5,543 nucleotides of DNA from an uncultured Planctomycetaceae bacterium (GCA_903898975.1 CAIUHT010001409.1:1-5543); one strand, 5' to 3'. Shown: positions 1 to 5,543, counted from the stretch's first letter. Numbers and translations: made by a program. The notes: generated by a model from the letters alone, not told the origin.

Positions 1-14
1 CATTCGCTGTCCAC

Positions 15-467
15 ATGTCTCACTCACCCCTCAGGACCAATCGAGCCCGCCGCTGGTCGGCGATCGCTTGGGGTGTGGTGTTGACGGTGTGCGTGCTGGC
101 TGGCGAGCGGGCGGCCGCGAGTTGCGGTGACTACGTCCACGTGGGCAATCCCCGTGGGGCCAGCGGCATGCCGCATGGTCTGCCGAACGGTGTTCTGACC
201 GGGCAGATGGCTGGTCACGCTGGTGCGGGTGATGCGATTGCTCCAGTCGGCCCTGTCACACCGTGCCAGGGTCCGCATTGCCGTCCCGTTCGCAGCGAAC
301 CTGCGGCCCCGGCCCCGGTTCCGACTTCGCCCCCGCAATTCGACGCGTGGCTCGTCTGTGAGCCTGTTGTCGCTTTCGAGAACTCCCTGCGGGTTGAGTT
401 CCTCGACGCGTTGCCCCCCGTGCCGCTGTCACGGCGTGGGCCTTTCCGCCCTCCCCGGGCGGTCTGA
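15..467 (+). CDS. Small exported protein of unknown function, planctomycete CGDY / PCxGPxC type
   Basis: This gene encodes 150 residues and I do not know its function. The N-terminus is a clear Sec signal peptide. A basic stretch (RTNRARRW, residues 7-14) is followed by a hydrophobic core (about 16-30) and a likely signal peptidase I site after the AAA at 33-35. The mature protein would begin with SCGDY (Cys37-Tyr40). A glycine/histidine-rich linker follows, then PCQGPHC at 83-89 and a proline-rich stretch (95-107). From memory, small planctomycete proteins share this order: CGDY just after the signal peptide, then PCxGPxC, then a low-complexity tail. The three cysteines in these two motifs suggest a disulfide or metal site outside the cytoplasm, which is inference. 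The frame stays open to the left edge, so a start upstream of the window is formally possible, but the signal peptide fits the ATG at 15. A hairpin follows 10 bases after the stop. Confidence 0.72.
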   Translation: MSHSPLRTNRARRWSAIAWGVVLTVCVLAGERAAASCGDYVHVGNPRGASGMPHGLPNGVLTGQMAGHAGAGDAIAPVGPVTPCQGPHCRPVRSEPAAPAPVPTSPPQFDAWLVCEPVVAFENSLRVEFLDALPPVPLSRRGPFRPPRAV

Positions 468-476
468 CTGCTGGCC

Positions 477-500
477 CGGCTGCGGGCTTGTCCGCAGTTG
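477..500 (+). terminator. Hairpin just downstream of the CGDY protein gene, possible terminator without U-tract
   Basis: CTGCGG at 480-485 pairs perfectly with CCGCAG at 492-497 across a six-base loop. The stem extends outward by two G-T wobbles and a C-G pair to 477/500. It begins 10 bases after the stop codon at 465-467, where a terminator would be expected. No run of T follows, so it is not a classical intrinsic terminator, and chance hairpins are common in GC-rich DNA. Confidence 0.35.
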
Positions 501-830
501 TTGACGTCGCGCTGGCTGTGCTCTGCTGGCTTCCCTGAGGAATCCGCTTAAGCCGCCTCGACTTCACCCCGGCCAGCCCCGTGGGGTCTCTCTGACCGGG
601 CCACGATCTGGTTGCGTCACGCAGCTTGCTGTCACGCCGCATCCATTCATCGGGCCTCCACTCTCCCGCCTGCCGTGCGAATGCCGGGCCTGGGGAGAAC
701 GCCAGAGTGCTGACCCCGCGGCCCCAATCGCCGCCGCTGCGCCTGCGGATCCCGGCAGCTGGACACCCCCAGCCGACCGGAATCCCCGTGTGGCGATTCC
801 CGAGGTTCTTGCCTGTGGCCCGCCTCGTCC

Positions 831-863
831 CAGGCCAATCTGCGGCAGGCCAGATTGCCTGCC
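831..863 (+). promoter_or_regulatory. Two overlapping, mutually exclusive hairpins in the DUF1559 leader
   Basis: Hairpin A pairs 831-842 with 851-861. It has 11 base pairs, one bulged C at 835 and an eight-base loop at 843-850. Hairpin B pairs GGCAGGC (844-850) with GCCTGCC (857-863), with seven perfect pairs and a six-base loop. Both use bases 857-861, so only one can form at a time. CAGGCCA also occurs twice as a direct repeat, at 831-837 and 846-852. The element ends about 58 bases before the DUF1559 start codon. An RNA switch, an attenuator or a binding site for a dimeric protein would each fit. No T-run follows, and nothing shows that this stretch is transcribed. Confidence 0.35.
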
Positions 864-908
864 CCGCGTAGCCCTGTGGTCACTTCCTTTCTGGTCCCCT
901 GATTCTCC

Positions 909-913
909 AGGAG
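909..913 (+). promoter_or_regulatory. Shine-Dalgarno sequence of the DUF1559 gene
   Basis: AGGAG lies seven bases before the ATG at 921, which is close to ideal spacing. It confirms that start codon, which also places the prepilin leader at the expected distance from the N-terminus. It is the clearest ribosome binding site in the window; the lipoprotein and CMD genes have no comparable motif. Confidence 0.75.
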
Positions 914-920
914 CCGAGTC

Positions 921-1892
921 ATGACTGTTCGTGTCCCATCTCGCCGTCGCCGTGGTTTCACCCTGATCGAATTGCTGGTGGTCATTGCGATCATCGGGAT
1001 CCTGGTCTCCCTGCTGCTGCCTGCGGTTCAGCAGGCGCGGGAGGCGGCGCGGCGGACGCAGTGCCGCAACAACCTGAAGCAGTTGGGCCTGGCGATGCAC
1101 AACTACCTGGACACTCACAAGGTGTTTCCCCTGTGCCTGAACGCGACCCCGAAGCCGATCTCGGTGCATGCTTACATGCTGCCGTTTCTGGACCAGAACC
1201 CGCTGTACCAGTCGATCAATTTCAACGTGAATTACGACAATCCCGCGAACGCCACCGCAGTCGCGGCCCGGCTGCCGGTGTTCTTGTGCCCGAGCGATTC
1301 GACCAGTCAACTCCCACAGCAGTGGGGGGGCACTGCCTACCGCGCGAACCAGGGGAACGGCCTGGTGTATGACGCGACCACGAATGATCCGACGAGCCCG
1401 AACTTCGGCCAACCGCCGGCGAACGGCATCTTCGTGCCCGGTGCCGCGCTGAGCATCGCCGAAGTCCGCGACGGGACATCGAACACCGCGGCGTTCAGCG
1501 AGCATCCGCTGGGTGACTTCAGCAACGCGGTTTCGAGCCCGACCGACACGTTCCGGCCCGGAACCTACCCGACGACGGCGGACGAGGCGGTCGCCCAGTG
1601 TGCCGCGATCGACCCCCGCAATCTCTCCTTCCAGGGGGTGTCGAATGTGGGGGCTCCGTGGATGTACTCGTACCACTCGACGACGCAATACATGCACGTT
1701 TCCGGGCCGAACACCCGCTCGTGCATGTTCCCTCCCCGACGGATCGCGACGACCGCCAAGAGCTATCACACCGGTGGCGTGCACACGCTGCTGTGCGACG
1801 GTTCCGTCCGCTTTGTGAGCGACAACATCAACGTGCAGACCTGGCGGGCCCTGGGGAGCCGGGCGGGCCGCGAAGTCCTGGGCGACTTCTAA
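921..1892 (+). CDS. DUF1559 protein with prepilin-type N-terminal methylation motif and H-X9-DG C-terminus
   Basis: This is a 323-residue pseudopilin-like protein of the DUF1559 family, which is highly expanded in Planctomycetes. Its leader is a short basic stretch (RRRRG, residues 8-12), with the expected prepilin peptidase cut between Gly12 and Phe13. Glu17 is the conserved +5 residue, and a hydrophobic helix follows to about residue 36. Next comes the family signature around residues 37-62 (AVQQAREAARR, then CRNNLKQLGLAMHNY). Further family blocks are FLCPSD (121-126), VRDGTSNT with AFSE (182-194), and His283 followed nine residues later by Asp293-Gly294. The ending LGSRAGREVLGDF is typical. 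The length and both ends are normal, so the gene looks intact. By analogy with pseudopilins, the protein would sit in the inner membrane by its N-terminal helix with the rest outside the cytoplasm. Its biological role is not established. No secretion or pilus gene is nearby. A small lipoprotein gene follows. Confidence 0.96.
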   Translation: MTVRVPSRRRRGFTLIELLVVIAIIGILVSLLLPAVQQAREAARRTQCRNNLKQLGLAMHNYLDTHKVFPLCLNATPKPISVHAYMLPFLDQNPLYQSINFNVNYDNPANATAVAARLPVFLCPSDSTSQLPQQWGGTAYRANQGNGLVYDATTNDPTSPNFGQPPANGIFVPGAALSIAEVRDGTSNTAAFSEHPLGDFSNAVSSPTDTFRPGTYPTTADEAVAQCAAIDPRNLSFQGVSNVGAPWMYSYHSTTQYMHVSGPNTRSCMFPPRRIATTAKSYHTGGVHTLLCDGSVRFVSDNINVQTWRALGSRAGREVLGDF

Positions 1893-1927
1893 CCCACCCG
1901 CGGCCACTGGCTGTCCCCTGTTTTCCG

Positions 1928-1950
1928 AGGCGCCCGCTGGCGGGCCGCCT
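1928..1950 (+). terminator. GC-rich hairpin after the DUF1559 gene, possible terminator without U-tract
   Basis: AGGCGCCCG (1928-1936) pairs with 1941-1950 in nine pairs, eight of them G-C, with one bulged C at 1946 and a CTGG tetraloop. It begins 35 bases after the stop codon. No T-run follows on the + strand, so termination would have to be Rho-dependent or partial. It could instead stabilise the 3' end of the DUF1559 transcript while letting some transcription continue into the lipoprotein gene. Confidence 0.35.
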
Positions 1951-2039
1951 GTCCCTCACTGGCCGAGAACCGCTGCATGCTCCCTGTTGTTTCCCCCCCG
2001 TCGCCATCGCTGCTGCCGCTTGGCAAGCCTGCCGGGCGG

Positions 2040-2435
2040 ATGCCTGACCGCTTCCCGGTGTGGACCCCCTGTTTGCTGGGCCTGGTCGGCCTGCTCCTGG
2101 CGGGTTGCTCGAAGCCGGTTGTGCTGGAGGGGAATGCGGGGGATGCCCGCCAGACCCTGACGACAGTGCTCGATGCCTGGAAACAGGGAGAGGGAACCAG
2201 CAACTTCGCGAAGCGAACCCCCCCGTGGGTGGTCGCTGACGAAGACTGGGCCTCGGGCGCGAAACTGCTGGAGCACGAGATTGGCGAGCCGATCGCATTC
2301 GGGGGCCACTGGCGGGTCCCGGCCAAGATCCGCCTGAATTCGGAGAAACGGGGGGACCACGAGCGACAGGTGGCTTATGCCGTCACCCTGCAGCCAGCGG
2401 TCTCGGTGATTCGCGCCGATGACGTGATTGACTAA
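2040..2435 (+). CDS. Small lipoprotein of a planctomycete family found beside DUF1559 genes
   Basis: From the ATG at 2040 the product is 131 residues and begins MPDRFPVWTPCLLGLVG. A short charged start and a hydrophobic core lead to the lipobox LAGC, with the lipidated Cys at residue 23 followed by Ser. The mature part contains LTTVLDAWKQGE, then TPPWVVADEDWASGAKLL, then HWRVPAKIRLNS, and ends AYAVTLQPAVSVIRADD. I recognise this order (AWKxG, PPxVVxDxxW, a beta strand with RVP, and a final PxxxVIR) from small planctomycete proteins often encoded beside DUF1559 genes; this is recall, not a search result. The function is unknown. A membrane-anchored partner of the DUF1559 product is a reasonable inference. 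An in-frame ATG at 1977 would add 21 residues before the signal peptide. I prefer 2040 because it gives a standard lipoprotein leader. Neither start has a strong ribosome binding site. Confidence 0.82.
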   Translation: MPDRFPVWTPCLLGLVGLLLAGCSKPVVLEGNAGDARQTLTTVLDAWKQGEGTSNFAKRTPPWVVADEDWASGAKLLEHEIGEPIAFGGHWRVPAKIRLNSEKRGDHERQVAYAVTLQPAVSVIRADDVID

Positions 2436-2590
2436 GCAACTCCACCTGGCACTCCCCGAGATGCGAACGAGATTTTTTTCGCAGCCGGTCAGTGGCATCG
2501 AGGAGTCTCGCTTTGTTCCCACCGGTGCACCACTACCCCGGCCCTGCCCTGTCTCACTTCCCGACCGTTTCAACCACCATTCAGAATTTC
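2436..2590. other. 155-base gap between the lipoprotein and CMD genes
   Basis: This gap contains a run of seven T (2473-2479), conspicuous in GC-rich DNA. TGCGAA (2462-2467) can pair with TTCGCA (2478-2483), but the T-run lies in the loop and 3' arm rather than after a stem, so it does not make a normal terminator. An 8-base palindrome, GGTGCACC, lies at 2524-2531. I see no clear promoter, although the AT-rich patch could belong to one for the downstream gene. Confidence 0.3.
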
Positions 2591-3958
2591 ATGTCGCCTC
2601 ATCAACTTCTCGCCGTCGCGTTCACCCTGGCTGGGCTCGCACTGCTGCCCCAGGCACTTGTCGCACAGACCCCGGCTGCGGGGGCGAAAGCGGTCCCGGC
2701 GACTCGGGCCGAAATGAAGCGGGCCCTCGAGCAACTCAAGGGGCGCCAGCCCCGGTTGCCGCTTCCGCCCCCCTCCGCCGAGGAACTGGAGCGGGCCAAA
2801 GCGAACCCCTCCCCGGCGAAGGGGCTGGGCCCGGGGCTGATTAACAACGCCCGCATGCGGAATCTCTACCTGCCCGCCGAACTGCGCGGTCCGGCCACGC
2901 TCAATCGCGAGCCCGACCCCAGGATGACGCTGCAGGCACCGTTCATCACCGAGATTTTCTGGATCGTCTCAAGGCTCAACAACTGCCATTACTGCCTGGG
3001 CCACCAGGAGTCGAAACTGACGGCGGATGGGCTGACGGACGATGACCTGGCCCGGCTGGATGGCGACTGGTCCGAACTGCCGGTCGCGCGTCGGGTGGCG
3101 TTCACATTCGCCCGCAAGCTGACGGTTGAACCGCACCGCATCACCGCCGCCGACCTGCAACCACTGCAGGATCACTACACCGATCTGCAGATCCTGGAGC
3201 TGGTGCTGCTGACAGCCCGGTACAACGCCACCAATCGCTGGACCGACAGCCTGGGAATTCCCCAGGAAGATCATCGCGACTATCTCTCACCCACCTCCGC
3301 CGGGTTCGAATCGCGGCGGAGCGCGGTGGCGTTGCTGCCCGAGTCGGGGAAAGCGGGCCCGGCCCTGACCCCGCCGCGGCCAGCGCTCGAACCGGCGGCG
3401 GACGTCGCACTCAAGCTCGACGCCGCCCGGGGCCGGAAACCGACGCTGCCGCTGGTCTCGGAGGAAGAGGCCCGGCAACGGCTCGCCGACCTGCCTCCCG
3501 GTCCGGTGCCTGGCTGGATCCGGCTGCTCGCGAACTTCCCGAAGACAGGCACTGCGCTCATCCGCATTCAGCAGCAACTTCCCGTGGCGGGCAATCTCAC
3601 GCCGCTGCTGCGGGCCCAGCTTGCGTATGTCGCCGCCCGCCATGACCGGGCCTGGTACGCGGTCGCCCTGGCGACAGAGACACTCACGGCACTCGGCCAG
3701 ACTCCTGCCCAGATTGAGCAGTTGCCCACCCCCGCCGCGAAGCTTTCTGAGGGGGATCGGCTGGCAGTCCAGTTCGCCGCCCGCCTGACCGCCACCCCCC
3801 AATGGATTGGCGATGAAGAAATTGCCGGGCTGCGGCAACACTTCAGTGATGCGCAGGTCGCCGAGATTGTCTATCGGGTCACACAGGCGAATCAGTTTGA
3901 CCGCCTGACCGAGGCGGCGCAACTGCCAATCGACCCGCCTGCGCGCACGACTCCCTGA
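2591..3958 (+). CDS. Exported protein with two carboxymuconolactone decarboxylase (AhpD-like) repeats, the second lacking the CxxC site
   Basis: The product has 455 residues from the ATG at 2591. It opens with a signal peptide (MSPHQLL, a hydrophobic core, cleavage likely after ALVA-Q near residue 26). An alanine/proline-rich linker leads into repeat 1 (about residues 51-227), with Glu121 and the redox-type motif CHYC (Cys132, Cys135) followed by His138. Known AhpD enzymes use an equivalent Glu, two Cys and two His for thiol-disulfide chemistry. Repeat 1 could therefore act as a periplasmic thiol peroxidase or disulfide-exchange protein; its substrate cannot be read from sequence. Repeat 2 (about 281-447) aligns without gaps for a long stretch, but the Glu, both Cys and the final His are Gln343, Ala354, Ala357 and Leu360, so it is probably structural. 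In-frame codons reach back to a GTG at 2492, but those 33 residues would bury the signal peptide. No Shine-Dalgarno sequence is visible. The gene converges on the sulfatase gene. Confidence 0.85.
   Translation: MSPHQLLAVAFTLAGLALLPQALVAQTPAAGAKAVPATRAEMKRALEQLKGRQPRLPLPPPSAEELERAKANPSPAKGLGPGLINNARMRNLYLPAELRGPATLNREPDPRMTLQAPFITEIFWIVSRLNNCHYCLGHQESKLTADGLTDDDLARLDGDWSELPVARRVAFTFARKLTVEPHRITAADLQPLQDHYTDLQILELVLLTARYNATNRWTDSLGIPQEDHRDYLSPTSAGFESRRSAVALLPESGKAGPALTPPRPALEPAADVALKLDAARGRKPTLPLVSEEEARQRLADLPPGPVPGWIRLLANFPKTGTALIRIQQQLPVAGNLTPLLRAQLAYVAARHDRAWYAVALATETLTALGQTPAQIEQLPTPAAKLSEGDRLAVQFAARLTATPQWIGDEEIAGLRQHFSDAQVAEIVYRVTQANQFDRLTEAAQLPIDPPARTTP
2741..3931 (+). repeat. Internal duplication within the CMD-like gene (units 2741-3271 and 3431-3931)
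   Basis: Both halves open with the same short block, GRQPRLPL in unit 1 and GRKPTLPL in unit 2. From the CxxC position onward they align at a constant offset of 222 codons. Examples are KLTADGLT against TLTALGQT, and RRVAFTFARKLT against DRLAVQFAARLT. HYTDLQILELV matches HFSDAQVAEIV, and both units end near a LP/IP dipeptide. The offset at the opening block is 230, implying an eight-residue length difference near the start of the unit. This is an ancient, diverged protein-level duplication, not a recent DNA repeat. Confidence 0.8.
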
Positions 3959-4021
3959 GTTCCGTCGGCCGGTCAATCACACGGTCGAATTGACTCCCGT
4001 GGTTCGCCGAGGGATTTCCGA

Positions 4022-4059
4022 GTCCGATGGAACAGGTTCCCGTCGGGTCCGGTTGGACC
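4022..4059. terminator. Adjacent hairpins in the convergent junction, possible bidirectional terminator
   Basis: Hairpin 1 pairs 4022-4032 with 4037-4048 around a CAGG loop. It has one bulged C at 4041 and three G-T wobbles. Hairpin 2 pairs GGTCC (4046-4050) with GGACC (4055-4059) around GGTT. The two share bases 4046-4048, so the outermost pairs of hairpin 1 compete with hairpin 2. They lie in the 112 bases between the ends of the converging CMD and sulfatase genes and begin 11 bases past the sulfatase stop. A weaker pair, GTCAAT/ATTGAC (3972-3977 with 3989-3994), lies nearer the CMD stop. No U-tract follows in either direction. Confidence 0.35.
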
Positions 4060-4070
4060 ACGCGGCCCGC

Positions 4071-5543
4071 TCAGGGAAGGACGCGGAACTGGACGCGCTT
4101 GATCGTTCCACTGAACGGGAACGTTCCCCGCTCCCGGTAGGCGGAGTCAACCGGCGTGATGGAATCGCGACCAATTTCGAACGGTTCCAGTCCGTGGCGG
4201 AACGACGATCCCTTGAGAAGTCCCCGTCCCGCGGGCTCCCCGTTGATCGTCAGCTCCAGCGTTCCGCCCCCTCCCGGTTTGCCTGAGGGAGTGAATTCCA
4301 CTCCCAGCTCGACGTCCCCCGGGGGAAGTGAGCGGGTCCCGGTGATTGTGGCGTCGGCCACCTCGAACAGGGTGTAGCGGAAGACCGGCTTCCCGTCCGC
4401 TACGTACAGCGACCAGCCCGCGGAAAAGCTGCCACAGCACGCCACCACCCCCTCGGCTCCCGCGCCGGGAATCGCCAGGTCGGCTGTCAGCGTGTGATGC
4501 CTGGGAAACACCAGGGGCCCCACCGCCTCGGGCAGCCAGACGGCATTTCCGTAATAGGTCCATTCCAACTTCGGCTCGCCCGCCAGTCGCAACCGTGGAT
4601 CAAACCGCTCGGCCATGCGCGCGTCGAGGGGGAAGACGTCGTAGCGGGCCGCCTCGGCTTCGAACAGGGCCTGGAGTTCCCGCAGTTTCTCTGGCTGCTT
4701 TTCCGCCAGGTTCACCGCCTGGCTGAAATCGCAATCGACGTGATACAGCTCCCAGGGAGCCTTGTCGAAATCGCTCCCGCGCCCCGCCGTTTCCCAGGGG
4801 AGACCGTAGCGACTGCAGGCCACCCAACCCTCATGGTAGATCGCCCGATTGGCGAACATCTCGAAGTACTGGGTTGTACGCCGCCCCGTCGCCCCTGGCT
4901 CATCGAAGCAATACCGCAGGCTGACCCCCTCGATCGGTTTTTGGGGAATTCCGTTCACCACGCTCGGCTCGCTCACACCACACACGTCCAGAATGGTCGG
5001 CACGATGTCGATCACGTGGTGAAACTGCGTGCGGAGCTCCCCCTGCGACTTGATTCCGTCGGGCCAGTGAACCACCAGGGGATTCCTCGTCCCGCCAAAG
5101 TGGCTCGCCACCTGCTTCGACCACTGGAACGGCGCGTTCATCGCCCAGGCCCAACCGACGGGAACGTGCGGCTCACTGGTCGGCCCTCCAATTTCGTCCA
5201 GTCGGTTCGACAGGCTCTTCAGGCCCAACTGCAGTCCCAGCAGGCTGGCAATTTCACTGAAGGTTCCCTGCAGCCCCCCCTCGGCACTCGCACCGTTGTC
5301 TCCCACCACATACAGCAGCAGCGTGTTGTCGAGTTCACCCGACTCGCGGAGGCTGTCGATCAGCCGCCCCACCTGGTCGTCGGTGTGGGCCATGTAGGCG
5401 GCGTAGTTCTCCATCAGCCGCTCCGAGACCTGCCGGGCCTCGGCCGACTGCGATTCCCAGGCGGGAATCTCGGTGGGGCGGGGAGTCAGGAGGGTCCCTT
5501 GCGGGACAATGCCCATCTCCACCTGGCGGGCGTGGGTCAATTC
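4071..5543 (-). CDS. Arylsulfatase (type I sulfatase family), C-terminal part; start beyond the window
   Basis: The visible 490 residues read through the right edge, so the gene is cut by the window. It would hydrolyse sulfate esters, in planctomycetes typically on sulfated polysaccharides, but the substrate is not evident. The missing N-terminus should carry the signal peptide and the CxPSR-type motif whose Cys becomes formylglycine. Counting the first visible codon (Glu) as 1, residues 76-90 contain the metal-site block GDNGASAEGG (Asp82, Asn83, at 5295-5300). Next are FQWSKQVASHFGGTRN, with Lys143 the likely counterpart of the sulfate-contacting Lys of Pseudomonas arylsulfatase, then the blocks VVHWPDGIK, FHHVIDIVPTILDV and NGIPQKPIEGVS. 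TTQYFEMFANRAIYHEGW and WELYHVDCDFSQAVNLA follow; they are characteristic of a large arylsulfatase subfamily. The catalytic domain ends near residue 315 and a beta-rich module follows to the stop. The TTG at 5538-5540 is an internal Leu codon, not a start. The gene is convergent with the CMD gene. Confidence 0.95.
   Translation of the reverse strand, partial: ELTHARQVEMGIVPQGTLLTPRPTEIPAWESQSAEARQVSERLMENYAAYMAHTDDQVGRLIDSLRESGELDNTLLLYVVGDNGASAEGGLQGTFSEIASLLGLQLGLKSLSNRLDEIGGPTSEPHVPVGWAWAMNAPFQWSKQVASHFGGTRNPLVVHWPDGIKSQGELRTQFHHVIDIVPTILDVCGVSEPSVVNGIPQKPIEGVSLRYCFDEPGATGRRTTQYFEMFANRAIYHEGWVACSRYGLPWETAGRGSDFDKAPWELYHVDCDFSQAVNLAEKQPEKLRELQALFEAEAARYDVFPLDARMAERFDPRLRLAGEPKLEWTYYGNAVWLPEAVGPLVFPRHHTLTADLAIPGAGAEGVVACCGSFSAGWSLYVADGKPVFRYTLFEVADATITGTRSLPPGDVELGVEFTPSGKPGGGGTLELTINGEPAGRGLLKGSSFRHGLEPFEIGRDSITPVDSAYRERGTFPFSGTIKRVQFRVLP
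4080..4502 (-). other. C-terminal beta-sandwich-like module of the arylsulfatase
   Basis: About 140 residues lie beyond the sulfatase fold. The segment runs from HTLTADLAIPGAGAEGVV through GWSLYVADGKPVFRYTLFEV, a GTLELTINGEPAGRG strand pair and EIGRDSITPV, and ends FSGTIKRVQFRVLP. Alternating hydrophobic strands, a 'sLyv.dGkp.f.Y' block and a terminal 'FsGtIkrV' strand resemble laminin-G/concanavalin-type accessory domains. I recall such a tail on many planctomycete arylsulfatases. A role in carbohydrate binding or packing against the catalytic domain is inference. Confidence 0.6.

Larger units (their letters stand above)
468..920. other. 453-base non-coding region upstream of the DUF1559 gene
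   Basis: I find no convincing gene here. The short open frames lack a signal peptide, a recognisable motif and a good ribosome binding site. Their proline/arginine-rich composition is what random GC-rich DNA gives. Besides the hairpins at 477-500 and 831-863, the arms 568-576 and 592-600 pair over nine positions with one A-C mismatch. They enclose CCCC-GT-GGGG, giving a compact structure about 100 bases after the preceding stop. I could not identify a credible -35/-10 promoter pair by eye. The promoter for the DUF1559 gene most likely lies within this stretch, probably in its second half. Confidence 0.5.

Noticed and set aside
626..871. 81-residue + strand frame in the non-coding region before DUF1559
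   Set aside because: It has no ribosome binding site, signal or family resemblance. It is proline/arginine-rich like random GC-rich DNA and would run through the hairpin element at 831-863.
564..1907. 447-residue open frame on the minus strand, antisense to the DUF1559 gene
   Set aside because: It runs antisense to a well-conserved gene in GC-rich DNA and is rich in Arg, Gly and Pro. It has no recognisable motif, signal or domain, so it is a shadow of the real coding strand.
1977..2039. ATG at 1977 as the start of the lipoprotein gene
   Set aside because: The extra 21 residues precede a complete lipoprotein leader and would make it abnormally long. The added segment also includes a seven-C run and has no family signature.
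1598..2047. 149-residue + strand frame bridging the DUF1559 and lipoprotein genes
   Set aside because: It overlaps the DUF1559 C-terminus, including the H-X9-DG region, in another frame and reads as Arg/Pro-rich low complexity without a motif.
2462..2483. Seven-T run with flanking complementary arms as an intrinsic terminator
   Set aside because: The T-run sits in the loop and 3' arm instead of after the stem, and the stem has only six pairs, so it does not have terminator architecture.
2492..2590. GTG at 2492 as the start of the CMD-like gene
   Set aside because: It would place 33 unremarkable residues before an otherwise normal signal peptide. The ATG at 2591 gives a standard exported protein.
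3287..3976. 229-residue open frame on the minus strand, antisense to the CMD-like gene
   Set aside because: Its composition is typical of antisense reading and it has no domain. The + strand frame is supported by a signal peptide and the aligned internal duplication.
4117..4128. Perfect 12-base palindrome GGGAACGTTCCC as an operator
   Set aside because: It lies inside the 3' end of the sulfatase coding region, where codons for Gly-Thr-Phe-Pro explain it. No promoter is nearby.
5538..5540. TTG at the right edge as the sulfatase start codon
   Set aside because: The frame continues open to the window edge, and this subfamily needs several hundred upstream bases encoding the formylglycine site. 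The codon is an internal Leu.

Overview
The window looks like chromosomal DNA from a member of the Planctomycetes. It is GC-rich and carries a DUF1559 protein with a prepilin-type N-terminus and a C-terminal H-X9-DG motif. That family is hugely expanded in this phylum. The neighbouring genes are also of planctomycete type: a small lipoprotein, a small secreted CGDY / PCxGPxC protein, a secreted two-repeat carboxymuconolactone decarboxylase (CMD)-like protein and an arylsulfatase. I cannot name the genus. I see no tRNA, rRNA, CRISPR array, transposase, integrase or phage gene.

Layout, left to right: (1) 15-467 (+), a small exported protein of unknown function. (2) 468-920, a 453-base non-coding stretch with several GC-rich hairpins, including two overlapping and mutually exclusive ones at 831-863. 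(3) 921-1892 (+), the DUF1559 pseudopilin-like protein with a good Shine-Dalgarno sequence. (4) 2040-2435 (+), a small lipoprotein of a family that I recall often sits beside DUF1559 genes. (5) 2591-3958 (+), an exported tandem CMD/AhpD-like protein whose first repeat keeps CxxC and whose second repeat has lost it. (6) 3959-4070, a convergent junction with two adjacent hairpins. (7) 4071-5543 (-), the C-terminal 490 residues of a type I sulfatase. Its start and the formylglycine motif lie beyond the right edge.

Working together: all four + strand genes encode proteins predicted to leave the cytoplasm (two signal peptides, one lipobox, one prepilin leader), and sulfatases of this type are also normally exported. 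DUF1559 and the lipoprotein form the most convincing functional pair; the gaps of roughly 150 bases or more between genes do not prove an operon. Nothing in the sequence links the CMD protein or the sulfatase to a common pathway with them. The window reads as ordinary planctomycete chromosome rather than an accessory island. Its most notable points are the internally duplicated CMD protein with one catalytically stripped half, and the hairpin pair upstream of DUF1559.
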